64,000 nucleotides of DNA from Alphaproteobacteria bacterium (GTDB lineage: Bacteria > Pseudomonadota > Alphaproteobacteria > Rhizobiales > Hyphomicrobiaceae): contig JAGVSR010000111.1 of NCBI GenBank assembly GCA_019137195.1, forward strand, positions 1 to 64,000, in the 5' to 3' direction. Under the pieces are notes generated by a model. The model was given only the letters and a program-made list of their open reading frames with translations. It searched no databases and was not told the DNA's origin. Positions 8,395-20,065 of the stretch are shown here, piece by piece; the first letter of the stretch is position 1; every line of letters starts with the position of its first letter. A program made the position numbers and the translations under genes.

Positions 8395-10191
8395 ATGAGC
8401 ACCAGGGCTGGACAGTCGGTTGTCAGCGATTTGAGGCCACGCATCACCGTCATCGGTGTCGGCGGAGCCGGATGCAACGCCGTCAACAACATGATCAGCG
8501 CCGGGCTTTCCGGCGTCGAATTCATCGTCGCCAACACCGACGCCCAGGCGCTGCTGGCCTCCACGGCCGCCCGTCGCCTGCAACTCGGCACCAAGCTGAC
8601 CGAGGGGCTCGGGGCGGGCTCCAAACCCGAGATCGGCAGGGCCGCGGCCGAGGAGGCGTTCGAGGAGATCCGCTCGATCATCGAAGGCTCACACATGGTC
8701 TTCGTCGCCGCCGGCATGGGCGGCGGAACCGGCACCGGCGCGGCTGCCGTGATCGCCCGCTGCGCCAGGGAGCTGGGGATTCTGACGGTCGGCGTCGTCA
8801 CCAAGCCGTTCCTGTTCGAGGGCGCGCGCCGCATGCGCATCGCCGAGGCCGGCATCGCCGAGCTGAAGGGCGAGGTCGATACCCTCATCGTCATTCCGAA
8901 TCAGAACCTGTTCCGGGTCGCCAACGAGAAGACGACCTTTGAGGAGGCCTTCGTCCTCGCCGACCAGGTGCTCTACTCGGGCGTTGCCTGCATCGTCGAC
9001 TTGATCGTCAAGGGTGGCATCATCAATCTCGACTTCGCCGATGTCCGCACGGTCATGAGCGGCATGGGTGCCGCGATGCTCGGCACCGGCGAGGCCACCG
9101 GCGAGCGCCGCGCCACCCGCGCGGCCGAGGACGCGATCGCCAATCCGTTGCTGGACGACATCTCGCTGAAGGGGGCCAAGGGCCTGCTGCTCTCGATCAC
9201 GGGCAGCCACAACCTGACACTGTTCGAGGTCTACGAGGCGGCCAACCGGGTCAAGGAGGAGATCGACCCCGAGGCCAACATCATTTTTGGCGCCACCCTC
9301 GACGAGACGCTGGGCGATCGCGTCCGCGTGTCGATCGTCGCCTCTGGTCTGAACACCGCCGCGGCGGCCGAGCCCCGTCCGGTTACGGCGGTTCCGGCTC
9401 CGGCAAAGTCGTCGGCATCGGTCCCCGCCGCCGCGACCCCGCCCGCCGCGAGCCCGTTTATGGTGCCGGCGGCCGCCAAGGAGTCTGCTACTCCTGTGCC
9501 GCCGAGCCTGTCGCCGCCGCCGCTGCCTGCAGGCGTGTCGTCGGACGGCGACGACGATCTCCATCGGAGGTTGTCCGAGGTCTTGCAGCAGGTCACGTCC
9601 GGCGCGTCGTCGGATGGCGGCTCCCGCGCGGCCGAGGCCTCGTTCGCCAGCCCGCCCGCCGGGGAGCAGTGGACGGCGCCAGGCGGCGTGACCATCGAGG
9701 CCGGGCCTCCGCCGGGCCACGCTGCCCCGCTGGCGAAGCCGTCGTCGCTGGTGCCGGACTTCCAGTCTGAACCCGCCGCCGGCTCCGGCTTTATGCCCGC
9801 GCCGGCCATCGAGATTCGCCGCGGCGGGCGCCGCATCCCCGGCATCGACGAGTTCCCGCCGGTCGGCCAGCGCGACTACCACGCGAAGCGCCCGGGCCCT
9901 GCTGTGCCACCCGCGCCGGCTGCCGTTGCGGCCCCTGCACCGGCTCCCACGCGCCGTCCCGGGCTGCTCGAGCGAATCACGGGCCGCGTGCGTGGCGACA
10001 CTGATTCGCGCTTGACAGATTCGGATCAGTCTACGGCGAATCGTACTCTTGATCACAGTCAAACGCTTCCGCGGCAAAGCGATCCGATTACGCCGTCGAA
10101 GGGACGCGCAGACGATCGCGACAGGCAGCATACACACAATCAAGATGTGCCCGAATTACCGGTATTTTTTGGAGGTCGCCGTCGTTCCTGA
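8395..10191 (+). CDS. ftsZ: Cell division GTPase FtsZ with long C-terminal linker
   Basis: Tubulin-like GTPase that builds the Z-ring. The core (about residues 10-325) has [14 protein letters not shown], the tubulin signature [17 protein letters not shown] and the T7 loop [11 protein letters not shown]. The total is 598 aa, long for FtsZ (often 320-500). The excess is a Pro/Ala/Ser-rich linker of about 250 residues ending in [15 protein letters not shown], the presumed FtsA-binding C-terminal peptide plus basic tail. The ATG at 8395 has a purine-rich site (GAAGAGGG) upstream and starts just before the family N-terminus. Confidence 0.97.
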   Translation: MSTRAGQSVVSDLRPRITVIGVGGAGCNAVNNMISAGLSGVEFIVANTDAQALLASTAARRLQLGTKLTEGLGAGSKPEIGRAAAEEAFEEIRSIIEGSHMVFVAAGMGGGTGTGAAAVIARCARELGILTVGVVTKPFLFEGARRMRIAEAGIAELKGEVDTLIVIPNQNLFRVANEKTTFEEAFVLADQVLYSGVACIVDLIVKGGIINLDFADVRTVMSGMGAAMLGTGEATGERRATRAAEDAIANPLLDDISLKGAKGLLLSITGSHNLTLFEVYEAANRVKEEIDPEANIIFGATLDETLGDRVRVSIVASGLNTAAAAEPRPVTAVPAPAKSSASVPAAATPPAASPFMVPAAAKESATPVPPSLSPPPLPAGVSSDGDDDLHRRLSEVLQQVTSGASSDGGSRAAEASFASPPAGEQWTAPGGVTIEAGPPPGHAAPLAKPSSLVPDFQSEPAAGSGFMPAPAIEIRRGGRRIPGIDEFPPVGQRDYHAKRPGPAVPPAPAAVAAPAPAPTRRPGLLERITGRVRGDTDSRLTDSDQSTANRTLDHSQTLPRQSDPITPSKGRADDRDRQHTHNQDVPELPVFFGGRRRS

Positions 10192-10267
10192 CGGATGAAT
10201 TTGCGGCTGCAAGTGGCCCGTTCTTTGTGGCCGCCGCGACACGTAACAGAATGTAAGAAAGCGTGAT

Positions 10268-10296
10268 TTGTTCCTGCCTGGGTCGAAAGCTATCGT
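10268..10296 (+). promoter_or_regulatory. Possible sigma70-type promoter before lpxC
   Basis: TTGTTC (10268-10273), a 17-bp spacer, then TATCGT (10291-10296), in the 274-bp ftsZ-lpxC gap. It matches the consensus moderately at correct spacing. No other signal stands out in this gap. Confidence 0.3.
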
Positions 10297-10465
10297 TTCC
10301 GACATGAGCCACGGGATGAGTGCTTCGAGTGCCCGCTAATCGCGCCGACTGAAGAGCGCGTCGAGGCAAAACGAACAAGAAGCAAGGCCCGGGTGGTTCG
10401 GGGGGGCAGACGAGAGCGGAACAGGCTCTAGTCTGCCTGAAACGGGATCGAGGGACGGCGCGAGA

Positions 10466-11401
10466 ATGTCGAATCGATTCATTGGTGCTCGCCAAACGAC
10501 GGTTGCTCGTGAGATCGAGCTGCAGGGGACGGGAGTGCATAGCGGGGCGCCGGTAGCGGTCGTTCTGCACCCGGCCGAGGAAGACACCGGCATCCGCTTC
10601 GTTGTCACCAAGCGTGGCCGACTGCTCGCCGACATTCCTGCCAAAGTCGACTACGTAAAGAACCTCACGCTTTGTACGGTCATCGGCGACGCCGCCGGCA
10701 CCACGGTCAGCACAGTAGAGCATCTTCTCGCCGCCCTTCGCGGTCTTTCAATCGATAATTGCATCGTCGAGATCGACAGCAAAGAAGTTCCGATCATGGA
10801 CGGCAGCTCTGAGCCGTTCGTCGAGGCCATCGATGAGGCCGGTGTTCGCGAGCTCGCCGCTCCCCGCAAGTTCATCAAGGTGTTGAAGCCGATCCGGGTC
10901 GAGGACGGCGCCTGCTGGGGCGAGTTGGTTCCGCATTCCGGCTTCCACCTCGACGTCGAGATCGATTTCGATAGTCCCGTCGTGGGCCGCCAACGCCTTG
11001 CGCTCGAGATGAGCCCCAACGTCTTCCGCCGTGAGCTGTGCCGCGCCCGCACCTTCGGCTTCATGAGCGACGTCGAGCGCCTGTGGAAGGCCGGTCTCGC
11101 ACTCGGCGCCAACCTTACCAACACCATTGCCATCGGCGACGGCCGCGTGATGAACCGCGAAGGCCTGCGTGACCCTCTAGAGTTCGTGCGCCACAAGATG
11201 CTCGACGCCGTTGGCGATCTGTCGCTCTCGGGCTTGCCGCTGTTGGCGGCCTACCGCTCCGTGCGTGGCGGCCACCGCCTCAACTCCAACGTGCTGCAGG
11301 CGCTATTCGCCGATTCGTCCGCGTGGACCATCGTTCAGGCTCCCCGCGTTCGCGAGCTGGTGCCGTCGGGCTTCAGCTTGGCTGCCGCTGCCTGCGAGTA
11401 G
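10466..11401 (+). CDS. lpxC: UDP-3-O-acyl-GlcNAc deacetylase LpxC
   Basis: Zinc-dependent deacetylase, the committed step of lipid A synthesis. The product (311 aa, usual about 300-315) begins with RQTTVAREIELQGTGVHSG, has TVEHLLAALRGLSIDN (zinc histidine), EVPIMDGSS, RARTFGFM and the HKMLDAVGDLSLSG block with the second zinc His and Asp (about residues 242-250), and GGHRLNSN near the end. It follows ftsZ as in many proteobacteria and shows that the organism makes lipid A. Confidence 0.97.
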   Translation: MSNRFIGARQTTVAREIELQGTGVHSGAPVAVVLHPAEEDTGIRFVVTKRGRLLADIPAKVDYVKNLTLCTVIGDAAGTTVSTVEHLLAALRGLSIDNCIVEIDSKEVPIMDGSSEPFVEAIDEAGVRELAAPRKFIKVLKPIRVEDGACWGELVPHSGFHLDVEIDFDSPVVGRQRLALEMSPNVFRRELCRARTFGFMSDVERLWKAGLALGANLTNTIAIGDGRVMNREGLRDPLEFVRHKMLDAVGDLSLSGLPLLAAYRSVRGGHRLNSNVLQALFADSSAWTIVQAPRVRELVPSGFSLAAAACE

Positions 11402-11694
11402 GCCTTGTTGGAGGGCGCTGCCGGGCCGTCCCGAGATTGCTCGCGTCGCGTCGTGGCACAAAGCCCAAGGTTGGCAGCAGCAGTGACATCCGGCTCTGGG
11501 TGTGCGTTTTCGACCGTCGATTGCGGCGTGAAGTCAACATAATGCCGAATTAGCTTCATAAGTGTGAGGCGAGCAGCGCCCCGGTCGGTCCCTCGACTCG
11601 CGCGGCGACGCTTTTGGTGTTACGGGGACGGCTGGGTGCCCGGGGGAATCGGCTCGAGTGTGGGCCTGCTGTCGGCTCGAGAAGGCTGGAGAAC

Positions 11695-12549
11695 ATGCGC
11701 GACATGCGCCGCGTCTTGGGGAAGCTCGTCGGCCTGGCCGCCGTGATCGGCGCGTCGGCGCTCGCCGGCTGCGCGTCCAACGATCTAACGACGGCCATCA
11801 ACACCGACCCGCCCGAGAAGATGTACGCCGAGGCCGACGCGGCCATGTCGGCCGGCAAGTTCGAGGATGCGGCCAAGAAGTTCGAGGATCTCGACCGCTC
11901 GCATCCCTACTCGCCAGAGGCGCGTCGCGCCATCGTCCTGGCCGCCTACTCGTACTATAAGGCCGGCAAGACACCGGAGGCGGTCGCGTCCGCCGAGCGC
12001 TACACGGTCATGCATCCGGGCACCAAGGACGCCGCGCTGGCCCACCACATCATCGCCTCGTCCTACTTTGACGACATCAAGGGACCGAATCGCGACCAGA
12101 CCGCCACCAAGAAGGCACTCGAGCAGCTGAAGATCATCCAGGCGCGCTACCCCGACAGCGAATACGCCAAGACCGCCGAGAACCGCATCCGGATCTGCGA
12201 GGACACGCTCGCAGCGCAGGAGATGGAGGTCGGCCGCTATTACCTGAAGCAGAGCAACTATGCCGGCGCCATCAACCGCTTCAAGACCGTCGTTTCAGAC
12301 TATCAGACCACTGCCCACGTCGAGGAGGCGTTGATGCGCCTGACCGAGAGCTACATGGCCCTCGGCGTCGTCAACGAGGCACAGACGGCGGCGGCTGTGC
12401 TCGGCCACAACTTCCCCGAGAGCAAATGGTACAAGCAGGCCTACGCTCTCTTGCAGGACGGCGGCGTCGCCCCCCGCGAGGACGGCGAGAGCTGGATTTC
12501 CAAGGCCTGGAAGTCGATGCCCAAGCTCGGCCTTGGCGGACCGCTCTGA
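11695..12549 (+). CDS. bamD: Outer-membrane assembly lipoprotein BamD
   Basis: Essential lipoprotein of the BAM complex that inserts beta-barrel proteins. The signal peptide ends in the lipobox LAGC with the lipidated Cys at about residue 26. It is followed by TPR-type helical repeats (MYAEADAAMSAGKFEDAAKK; SPEARRAIVLAAYSYYKAGK) and the ComL core with YPDSEYAKTAENRI and EMEVGRYYLKQSNYAGAINRF. The length is 284 aa. The ATG at 11695 sits behind CTGGAG; an upstream in-frame start at 11614 would bury the signal peptide. In many Rhizobiales recN follows, but here ligA is next. Confidence 0.95.
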   Translation: MRDMRRVLGKLVGLAAVIGASALAGCASNDLTTAINTDPPEKMYAEADAAMSAGKFEDAAKKFEDLDRSHPYSPEARRAIVLAAYSYYKAGKTPEAVASAERYTVMHPGTKDAALAHHIIASSYFDDIKGPNRDQTATKKALEQLKIIQARYPDSEYAKTAENRIRICEDTLAAQEMEVGRYYLKQSNYAGAINRFKTVVSDYQTTAHVEEALMRLTESYMALGVVNEAQTAAAVLGHNFPESKWYKQAYALLQDGGVAPREDGESWISKAWKSMPKLGLGGPL

Positions 12550-12688
12550 TCCCCGGCTCCGGCCCGCGCTGCCCCTTCATTGTCCACGGTGCCCGTCGCC
12601 TCCTCGCTACGCCATGCCTTGGCGCTCCGCGGTGCAGACGCTATGTCTCACGGGCGACCTGATGTCGTCTCGATCCTATTCGCGCACC

Positions 12689-12708
12689 CCTCTCCCTGAT
12701 TGGAGAGG
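12689..12708. repeat. G/C-box palindrome (bamD-ligA gap)
   Basis: CCTCTCC (12689-12695) pairs with GGAGAGG (12702-12708) across a 6-base loop. It is a member of the dispersed CTCCC/GGGAG repeat family and lies in a 274-bp gap that holds no gene. Confidence 0.5.
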
Positions 12709-12820
12709 ACGCGCGATCGCTGCTCGCTGCAACGGCTCGGTCTGGCACGGAGTGCCCGTCCGAAATCCTCTCGCTCTGGCGAGAAGGCTAGGGTGAAGGG
12801 GAACTCTTCTCAGACTTTGA

Positions 12821-15190
<2,370 letters not shown>

Positions 15191-15307
15191 TAGGGCGTGT
15201 CCCTGCGACGCAGCACCCCACCCACAATCCTTGATCTCTTGACCTCCCTCAAGTCATTCCCCGCCGTCCTTGCTGACGATCATTCGATCCCGAAGGAGGC
15301 CGCCCCC

Positions 15308-15535
15308 ATGCTTCACTCCACGGATCCACGCTATCTCTATTGTTGCCGCGTTGATCGCCCCGTCCGCGTATGCCGGTCGGAAGCCGAATGCCGTGCCGAG
15401 TTCGGCTGCAGCAAACCAAACTGCCCGCTCGAAGGCAAATTCGACCTCGCCGCTTACGATGCACGCATGAAAGCCTTCGCCACCGAATACGACCTCTGGC
15501 CCGTCGCCCAGCCGACTGTCGCCTCGGACTCGTGA
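15308..15535 (+). CDS. Small Cys-rich protein of unknown function
   Basis: A 75-residue protein I do not recognise. It contains six cysteines in the first 40 residues (YLYCCRVDRPVRVC, ECRAEFGC, PNC), a pattern that could bind metal or form disulfides, and then an amphipathic Ala/Tyr-rich tail. No signal peptide or membrane segment is visible. AAGGAGG at 15293-15299 lies 8 bases before the ATG at 15308, one of the best Shine-Dalgarno sequences in the window, which supports translation from here and not from an in-frame GTG at 15197. It is 117 bp after ligA, same strand. Confidence 0.65.
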   Translation: MLHSTDPRYLYCCRVDRPVRVCRSEAECRAEFGCSKPNCPLEGKFDLAAYDARMKAFATEYDLWPVAQPTVASDS

Positions 15536-15666
15536 TACGCTACAGACTTGACACACAAGACGAGGCGTCGCCGTGGTCGGCACGCATCGCCGTTCCCTGC
15601 AAGAGGCAGGGTCAGGATGCGGGTGAAAGCCTGATGATCAGCTCCGGGCGTCACCCCAGCTCCGCA

Positions 15667-15688
15667 CCCTCCCCGCCGAGGGGAAGGG
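15667..15688. repeat. G/C-box palindrome between convergent genes
   Basis: CCCTCCCC (15667-15674) and GGGGAAGGG (15680-15688) form an imperfect hairpin between the small Cys-rich gene and the convergent recF stop. It may help terminate transcription, but it has no T-tract. Confidence 0.45.
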
Positions 15689-15695
15689 CATCTCG

Positions 15696-16856
15696 CTAAC
15701 GTCCCCGCACGCCTCCCTCGGTTACCTCGAGCATCGTCGCCTTGCCGCCGAGGGCCGAGAACGCTGCGCGGTCGGTGCCGGTCATCCAGGCTTGCGAGCC
15801 GAGGTGCAGAAGTTCGGCGAAGAGCGCCGCACGCCTGTGCTCGTCGAGGTGTGCCGTCACCTCGTCGAGGAGCAGGATGGGCGCGAGACCGTCCTGCCGT
15901 TCGGCAATTAGCTCCGCGTGGGCGAGCACGAGGCCGAGCAGGAGAGACTTCTGCTCGCCCGTCGAGCACAGCTTGGCCGCCATATCCTTCGGCCCGTGCG
16001 CGACCACGAGGTCGGTGCGGTGCGGGCCTTCGAGGGTTCTCGCCGCCGCCCGGTCGCGCTCGCGCATTTGGATCAGCGCTCGCGCATACTGGTCCTCGAC
16101 ATCGACCGCCGCCGTCGTCGCAAGACCTGACTCCAGCGTTCCAGCGAGCGCGATCCGGCTCCACGGGAACGGCGAGCAGGGATCGCGCGCGTGGCGGCGC
16201 GCGATCACGCCCTCGAGCGCAGCGATGGCCTCGTTGCGGGCGGCCGCGATGGCGACTCCCGTTTCCGCCATGATGCGTTCGAAGCCTTCGAGCTGCGCGT
16301 GATCGCGGCTGCCATCGGCGAGGAGGCGATTGCGGCTCTGCATCGCGCGCTCGTAGCGGCCCGAAAGCTTGGCGTGCGCTGTGTCGAAGCAGAGAATGAG
16401 CCGGTCGAGAAAGCGGCGGCGCTCGGAGGCCGGTCCCGTGAACAGGCCGTCGGAGGCGGGCGTCAGCCACACCATCTCCACGTAGTCGGCGAGCGCCCCC
16501 GACCCCGATTGGTTGACCCCGTCGATCCGGACGATGCGCCCCGTGCGGTCGGTGTTCGATGGTGACGCCACGAGCCCCGTTCCGGCATCGATGCTGCCGA
16601 GTGCAGTGTGGATCTTGGCGGCCACCGACCACCCGCCGTCGCCGCCCGCCCGCGCGAGATCCGGGAACGGCGACCGCCGCAACCCCTGTCCGGGCGCGAG
16701 CAGCGACACGGCCTCCAAGAGGTTCGTCTTGCCCGACCCGTTCGGCCCCGTCAGCACCACCGGCTCGTGCGAGAGCGAGAGCACGAGATCGGCGTAGTTG
16801 CGGAAATTCTTGAGCTGAATCCGCTCGACCCAGAGGCGGTGCGATGAGGTGGGCAT
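15696..16856 (-). CDS. recF: DNA replication/repair protein RecF
   Basis: SMC-like ATPase that helps load RecA at gapped DNA. The 386-aa protein has RIQLKNFRNY at the N-terminus, Walker A GPNGSGKTNLLEA, a signature-like STGEQKSLLLGLVLAHAEL and Walker B PILLLDEVTAHLDEHRR. It lies downstream of dnaN on the same strand, the classical dnaA-dnaN-recF order, although a 165-bp inverted-repeat element separates it from dnaN. Confidence 0.96.
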   Translation of the reverse strand: MPTSSHRLWVERIQLKNFRNYADLVLSLSHEPVVLTGPNGSGKTNLLEAVSLLAPGQGLRRSPFPDLARAGGDGGWSVAAKIHTALGSIDAGTGLVASPSNTDRTGRIVRIDGVNQSGSGALADYVEMVWLTPASDGLFTGPASERRRFLDRLILCFDTAHAKLSGRYERAMQSRNRLLADGSRDHAQLEGFERIMAETGVAIAAARNEAIAALEGVIARRHARDPCSPFPWSRIALAGTLESGLATTAAVDVEDQYARALIQMRERDRAAARTLEGPHRTDLVVAHGPKDMAAKLCSTGEQKSLLLGLVLAHAELIAERQDGLAPILLLDEVTAHLDEHRRAALFAELLHLGSQAWMTGTDRAAFSALGGKATMLEVTEGGVRGR

Positions 16857-16867
16857 ATGAGAGACAA

Positions 16868-17007
16868 CCCGTCATCCCGCGCGCGATGCGGCACCACTAC
16901 GTGCTGCATCGCAGACGCGGGATCTTTTGGACCGATGCGAAGGACGTGACAGATCCCGTGTCTGCCGCGCACCGTGAAGAACGCTGCGCCGCGCACGGGA
17001 TGACGGG
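16868..17007. repeat. Long inverted-repeat element between dnaN and recF
   Basis: The outer 12-mers CCCGTCATCCCG (16868-16879) and CGGGATGACGGG (16996-17007) are perfect reverse complements. Inside, CGGGATC and GATCCCG segments pair again. The 140-bp unit fills nearly the whole dnaN-recF gap. It looks like an intergenic repetitive element that would form a large hairpin if transcribed. Terminal CCCGTCATCCCG/CGGGATGACGGG ends are of the sort seen in dispersed repeats of other Rhizobiales, which is recollection and not a search result. Confidence 0.7.
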
Positions 17008-17021
17008 TACATGAGGTTTCC

Positions 17022-18140
17022 TCACACCCGCATGGGCATGAGGACGTAGAGCGAGGCCTCGTCGCCGTCGTCCTTGATCATGGTCGGCGAGCCGGCATCC
17101 GCGAGCAGAAAGGTCGCGTTCTCGCCCTCGAGCTGGCCCGCGATGTCCAGGAGGTAGCGGGCGTTGAATCCAATCTCGAGGGGCGAGGCCCCATAGTCGA
17201 CTCCGAGCTCTTCCGTTGCGCTGCCGCCCTCCGGGTTGTTGACCGAGAGCACGAGCTTGCCGCCCGAAAGATTGAGTTTCACCGCGCGCCCGCGCTCGGA
17301 GGCGATCGTCGACACACGGTCGACGGCACTCATGAACTCGCCGTTTCCGACCTTGAGCACTTTGTCGTTGTTCTGTGGGATGACGCGCCCGTAGTCGGGG
17401 AAGGTCCCGTCGATGAGCTTCGAGGTCAGCGTTACGGTGCCGATCTCGAACCGCATCTTGGCCTGGTTCACGGACACCTTGACCTTGCCGGGGCTGGCTT
17501 CGATCAGCCGGTGCAACTCGTGTACGGTCTTCCTCGGCACAATCACGCCTGGCATGCCCTGCGCGCCCTTGGGCAACGGCAGGTCGGCGAGCGCGAGCCG
17601 GTGTCCGTCGGTGGCGACGGCACGCAGCGCCGGCTTTTTGTTGGCCTCCGCCGGGTGGAAGTAGATGCCGTTGAGATAGTAGCGCGTCTCCTCGGTCGAG
17701 ATCGCGAACCGCGTCTTGTCGATGAGCCGCTTCAATTCCTGCGCCTCGAGCTCGAACGAGTGTCCGAGGTCGCCGGCGTTGAGATCTGGAAAATCCTCGG
17801 CGCCGATGGTCTGCAACGCGAAGCGGGCCTGCCCCGCCGAGATGGTGAGACGCTCCTTCTCTGCGTCGCGGCGGATGTCGATGCGGCTTCCCTCCGGGAG
17901 CTTGCGCACGATGTCGTGCAGCATGTGCGCCGGCACGGTGACGGCTCCTGCCTGCGCGACGCTCGCGGGACACTCCTCGATCACCTCGCGCTCGAGGTCG
18001 GTCGCCTTGAGCTCCAAGGTCTCGCCCGTCGCCTTGAGCAGCACGTTGGAGAGAATGGGAATGGTCGTGCGCCGCTCGACGACGCTCGTAACGTGGCCGA
18101 GCCCCCTCAGGAGCTCGCTTTTCTCAATGACAAGCCGCAT
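17022..18140 (-). CDS. dnaN: DNA polymerase III beta sliding clamp DnaN
   Basis: Processivity clamp encircling DNA for Pol III. The 372-aa product begins MRLVIEKSELLRGLGHVTSVVE and has the three repeated clamp domains, with RRTTIPILSNVLL, ATDGHRLAL and the C-terminal VLMPMRV that fits the clamp ending (MPMR). The ATG at 18140 has GAGGCGAG upstream. A longer frame to 18449 adds over 100 residues without clamp character and would cross the dnaA terminator. Confidence 0.97.
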   Translation of the reverse strand: MRLVIEKSELLRGLGHVTSVVERRTTIPILSNVLLKATGETLELKATDLEREVIEECPASVAQAGAVTVPAHMLHDIVRKLPEGSRIDIRRDAEKERLTISAGQARFALQTIGAEDFPDLNAGDLGHSFELEAQELKRLIDKTRFAISTEETRYYLNGIYFHPAEANKKPALRAVATDGHRLALADLPLPKGAQGMPGVIVPRKTVHELHRLIEASPGKVKVSVNQAKMRFEIGTVTLTSKLIDGTFPDYGRVIPQNNDKVLKVGNGEFMSAVDRVSTIASERGRAVKLNLSGGKLVLSVNNPEGGSATEELGVDYGASPLEIGFNARYLLDIAGQLEGENATFLLADAGSPTMIKDDGDEASLYVLMPMRV

Positions 18141-18520
18141 GTCTCGCCTCGGCGGTTCGCGTTGCTTGTGCGGATGAAGCCGCGCCGCGGCTCGCGTAAG
18201 CGACCACCCCTCCGGCTCGGAGCCCACTCCGGCATGATTGTGGTGGAGATTCGCACAAGGAACGGCAAATTGAGCCGATACCGGCTGCATTTGCAAGGAA
18301 AAGAGCGCCGCTGGCGCCGGATCGGGAGCTGCCCAACCCTGTGTGGTGCCGTTCGGAAGCCCGCACACAGACGAACATCTTGCGCCCGGGTTCGGTCGGT
18401 GCATCGGCGGGGCAGAATAACAAAAACAGGGAGCGGCGCTCGAAGGCACCGCTCCCTCCCCGCACGCGACGGCGGCCCCGTCCCTCGGGTCGCCGTCACG
18501 GTGTCCTTTTGCCGTAAACC
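18141..18520 (-). other. dnaA-dnaN intergenic region, 380 bp
   Basis: No gene. On the - strand it begins just after the dnaA stop, contains the strong dnaA terminator (18415-18456) and then about 270 bp leading into dnaN. dnaN therefore probably has its own promoter here, though I see no convincing -35/-10 pair. Confidence 0.6.
18415..18456 (-). terminator. Rho-independent terminator of dnaA
   Basis: Read on the - strand, GGGAGCGG (18456-18449) pairs with CCGCTCCC (18436-18429), and the strand then continues TGTTTTTGTTATT. This is a GC-rich hairpin followed by a U-tract, 65 bases past the dnaA stop. Confidence 0.8.
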
Positions 18521-20065
18521 TTAGTGGCTAAGCAGTTTTTTGAGTTCCTCGAGCTCGTCGCGCAGCCGCGTGTCCCCGTTGATCTGGCTCTCGATCTTGC
18601 GGATGGCGTGCAGCACCGTGGTGTGGTCGCGGTTGCCGAACCGCCGCCCGATCTCGGGCAGACTGCGGGCCGTCAGTTGCTTGGCGAGGTACATGCCGAT
18701 CTGCCGCGGCCACACCACCGAGCGGTGGCGGCGCTGCGAGAGCAGGTCGCCCTTGGACACGCCGTAGTGACGCGACACGACCCTCAGGATGTCCTCGATC
18801 TTGATGCGTCGCGGCTCGAGCCCCTGTACGAGATCGCGGATCACCGTCTCGGCGATGTCGAGCGACAGCGGCGCCCGCATGTGCTGCCAGGTGAGGAACA
18901 GCCGGTTGACGGCGCCCTCGAGCTCACGTCCGCTTTCCGTCAGCCGGTTGGCCAGGAGATCGAGCACCTCGGTCGAGAGATCGAAGCTGGCGGAGATGGC
19001 CTTCTTTTCCGCGAGACGCCGCTCGAGAACCTTTAGCCTGAGCTCGTAGTCGAACGAGCCGAGCTCGGTGACGAGCCCGCGCTGCAGCCGCGAGCGCATG
19101 CGCTCGTTGAGCCGCTCGATCTGCGACGGTGCCCGGGCCGAGGCGACCACGACCTGCCGGCCGCCGTCGAGCAGCGCGTTGATGATGTGGTCGAACTCCT
19201 GCTCGGTCTTCTCACCCTGCATGAACTCGAGGTCGTCGATGAGGAGCGTGTGTACCGACCGGAACTTCTCCTTGAACGCCAGCGGATCCGAGCTGCGAAT
19301 CGCCTCGACGAACTGGTAGCGGAAGCGCTCAGCCGTGAGATAGAGCACCTGTGCGTTCGGCGCGTTGCGCTTTACCGCCCAGGCGATGGCGTGCAGGAGA
19401 TGCGTCTTGCCGAGCCCGACCGAGGAATGGATGAAGAGCGGATTGAACGCTGGCGCGCTCTGCCCCACGGTCTCTGCAACCTGTATCGCTGCTGCGTGCG
19501 CCATGCGGTTCGAGGCACCGACGACGAAGTTCTCGAACGTGTGGGCGGGATCGAGCGGCGAGCCCTCGAAGCCGCCAGCGGTCGTGCGGCCCGGCAGCGC
19601 GACGGAGACGGGACGCGGCAGCGTCGGCCGCACCTGGCTGGCATCGCCCGAGAGCGGATTGGGGCGGATGTCGTCGTCGTTCCGTGCCTGTGGCACAGGC
19701 ACGGGGCGTGCCGCAGCCCCGCCAGGATTGCGCAGGACGACGTCCACACGCTCGGCCGTCTTGAACTCGGCCCGGCAGCAGGTGAGCAGGTCGTCGCTGT
19801 AATGCGACTGGATCCAGTTCCGGAGGAACTTCACCGGCACCGACACGCGCACGACCTTGCCGTCGAACGCCTCGAACTCGAGGGCATTGAACCAGGAGGA
19901 ATAGATGTCGTCTCCGAGCCGAGCACGCAGGAGCGCCCTGACCTTAGCGCCACCGGCGTCACCGACGGGTGCCGCCGCCACCTCCACCACCGCCGCGCTG
20001 GTTGCGGTCCTGATCGCGGTTCCCTCGTTGGCGAGAGACGGCACCGACTGGATGATCGTGTTCAT
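18521..20065 (-). CDS. dnaA: Chromosomal replication initiator DnaA
   Basis: AAA+ ATPase that opens the origin. The 514-aa product has an N-terminal domain I (VRALLRARLGDDIYSSWFNALEFE), a variable Pro-rich linker, the AAA+ domain with NPLFIHSSVGLGKTHLLHA (Walker A, about residue 218) and LLIDDLEFMQGEKTEQEF (Walker B), and domain IV with the DnaA-box signature GNRDHTTVLHAIRKI. It lies with dnaN and recF downstream and rpsT upstream. The 1.2-kb gap upstream is a likely origin. Confidence 0.97.
   Translation of the reverse strand: MNTIIQSVPSLANEGTAIRTATSAAVVEVAAAPVGDAGGAKVRALLRARLGDDIYSSWFNALEFEAFDGKVVRVSVPVKFLRNWIQSHYSDDLLTCCRAEFKTAERVDVVLRNPGGAAARPVPVPQARNDDDIRPNPLSGDASQVRPTLPRPVSVALPGRTTAGGFEGSPLDPAHTFENFVVGASNRMAHAAAIQVAETVGQSAPAFNPLFIHSSVGLGKTHLLHAIAWAVKRNAPNAQVLYLTAERFRYQFVEAIRSSDPLAFKEKFRSVHTLLIDDLEFMQGEKTEQEFDHIINALLDGGRQVVVASARAPSQIERLNERMRSRLQRGLVTELGSFDYELRLKVLERRLAEKKAISASFDLSTEVLDLLANRLTESGRELEGAVNRLFLTWQHMRAPLSLDIAETVIRDLVQGLEPRRIKIEDILRVVSRHYGVSKGDLLSQRRHRSVVWPRQIGMYLAKQLTARSLPEIGRRFGNRDHTTVLHAIRKIESQINGDTRLRDELEELKKLLSH

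Noticed and set aside
18141-18449. A longer dnaN beginning at 18449
   Set aside because: The added 103 residues are not clamp-like and would start upstream of, and within, the dnaA terminator hairpin.
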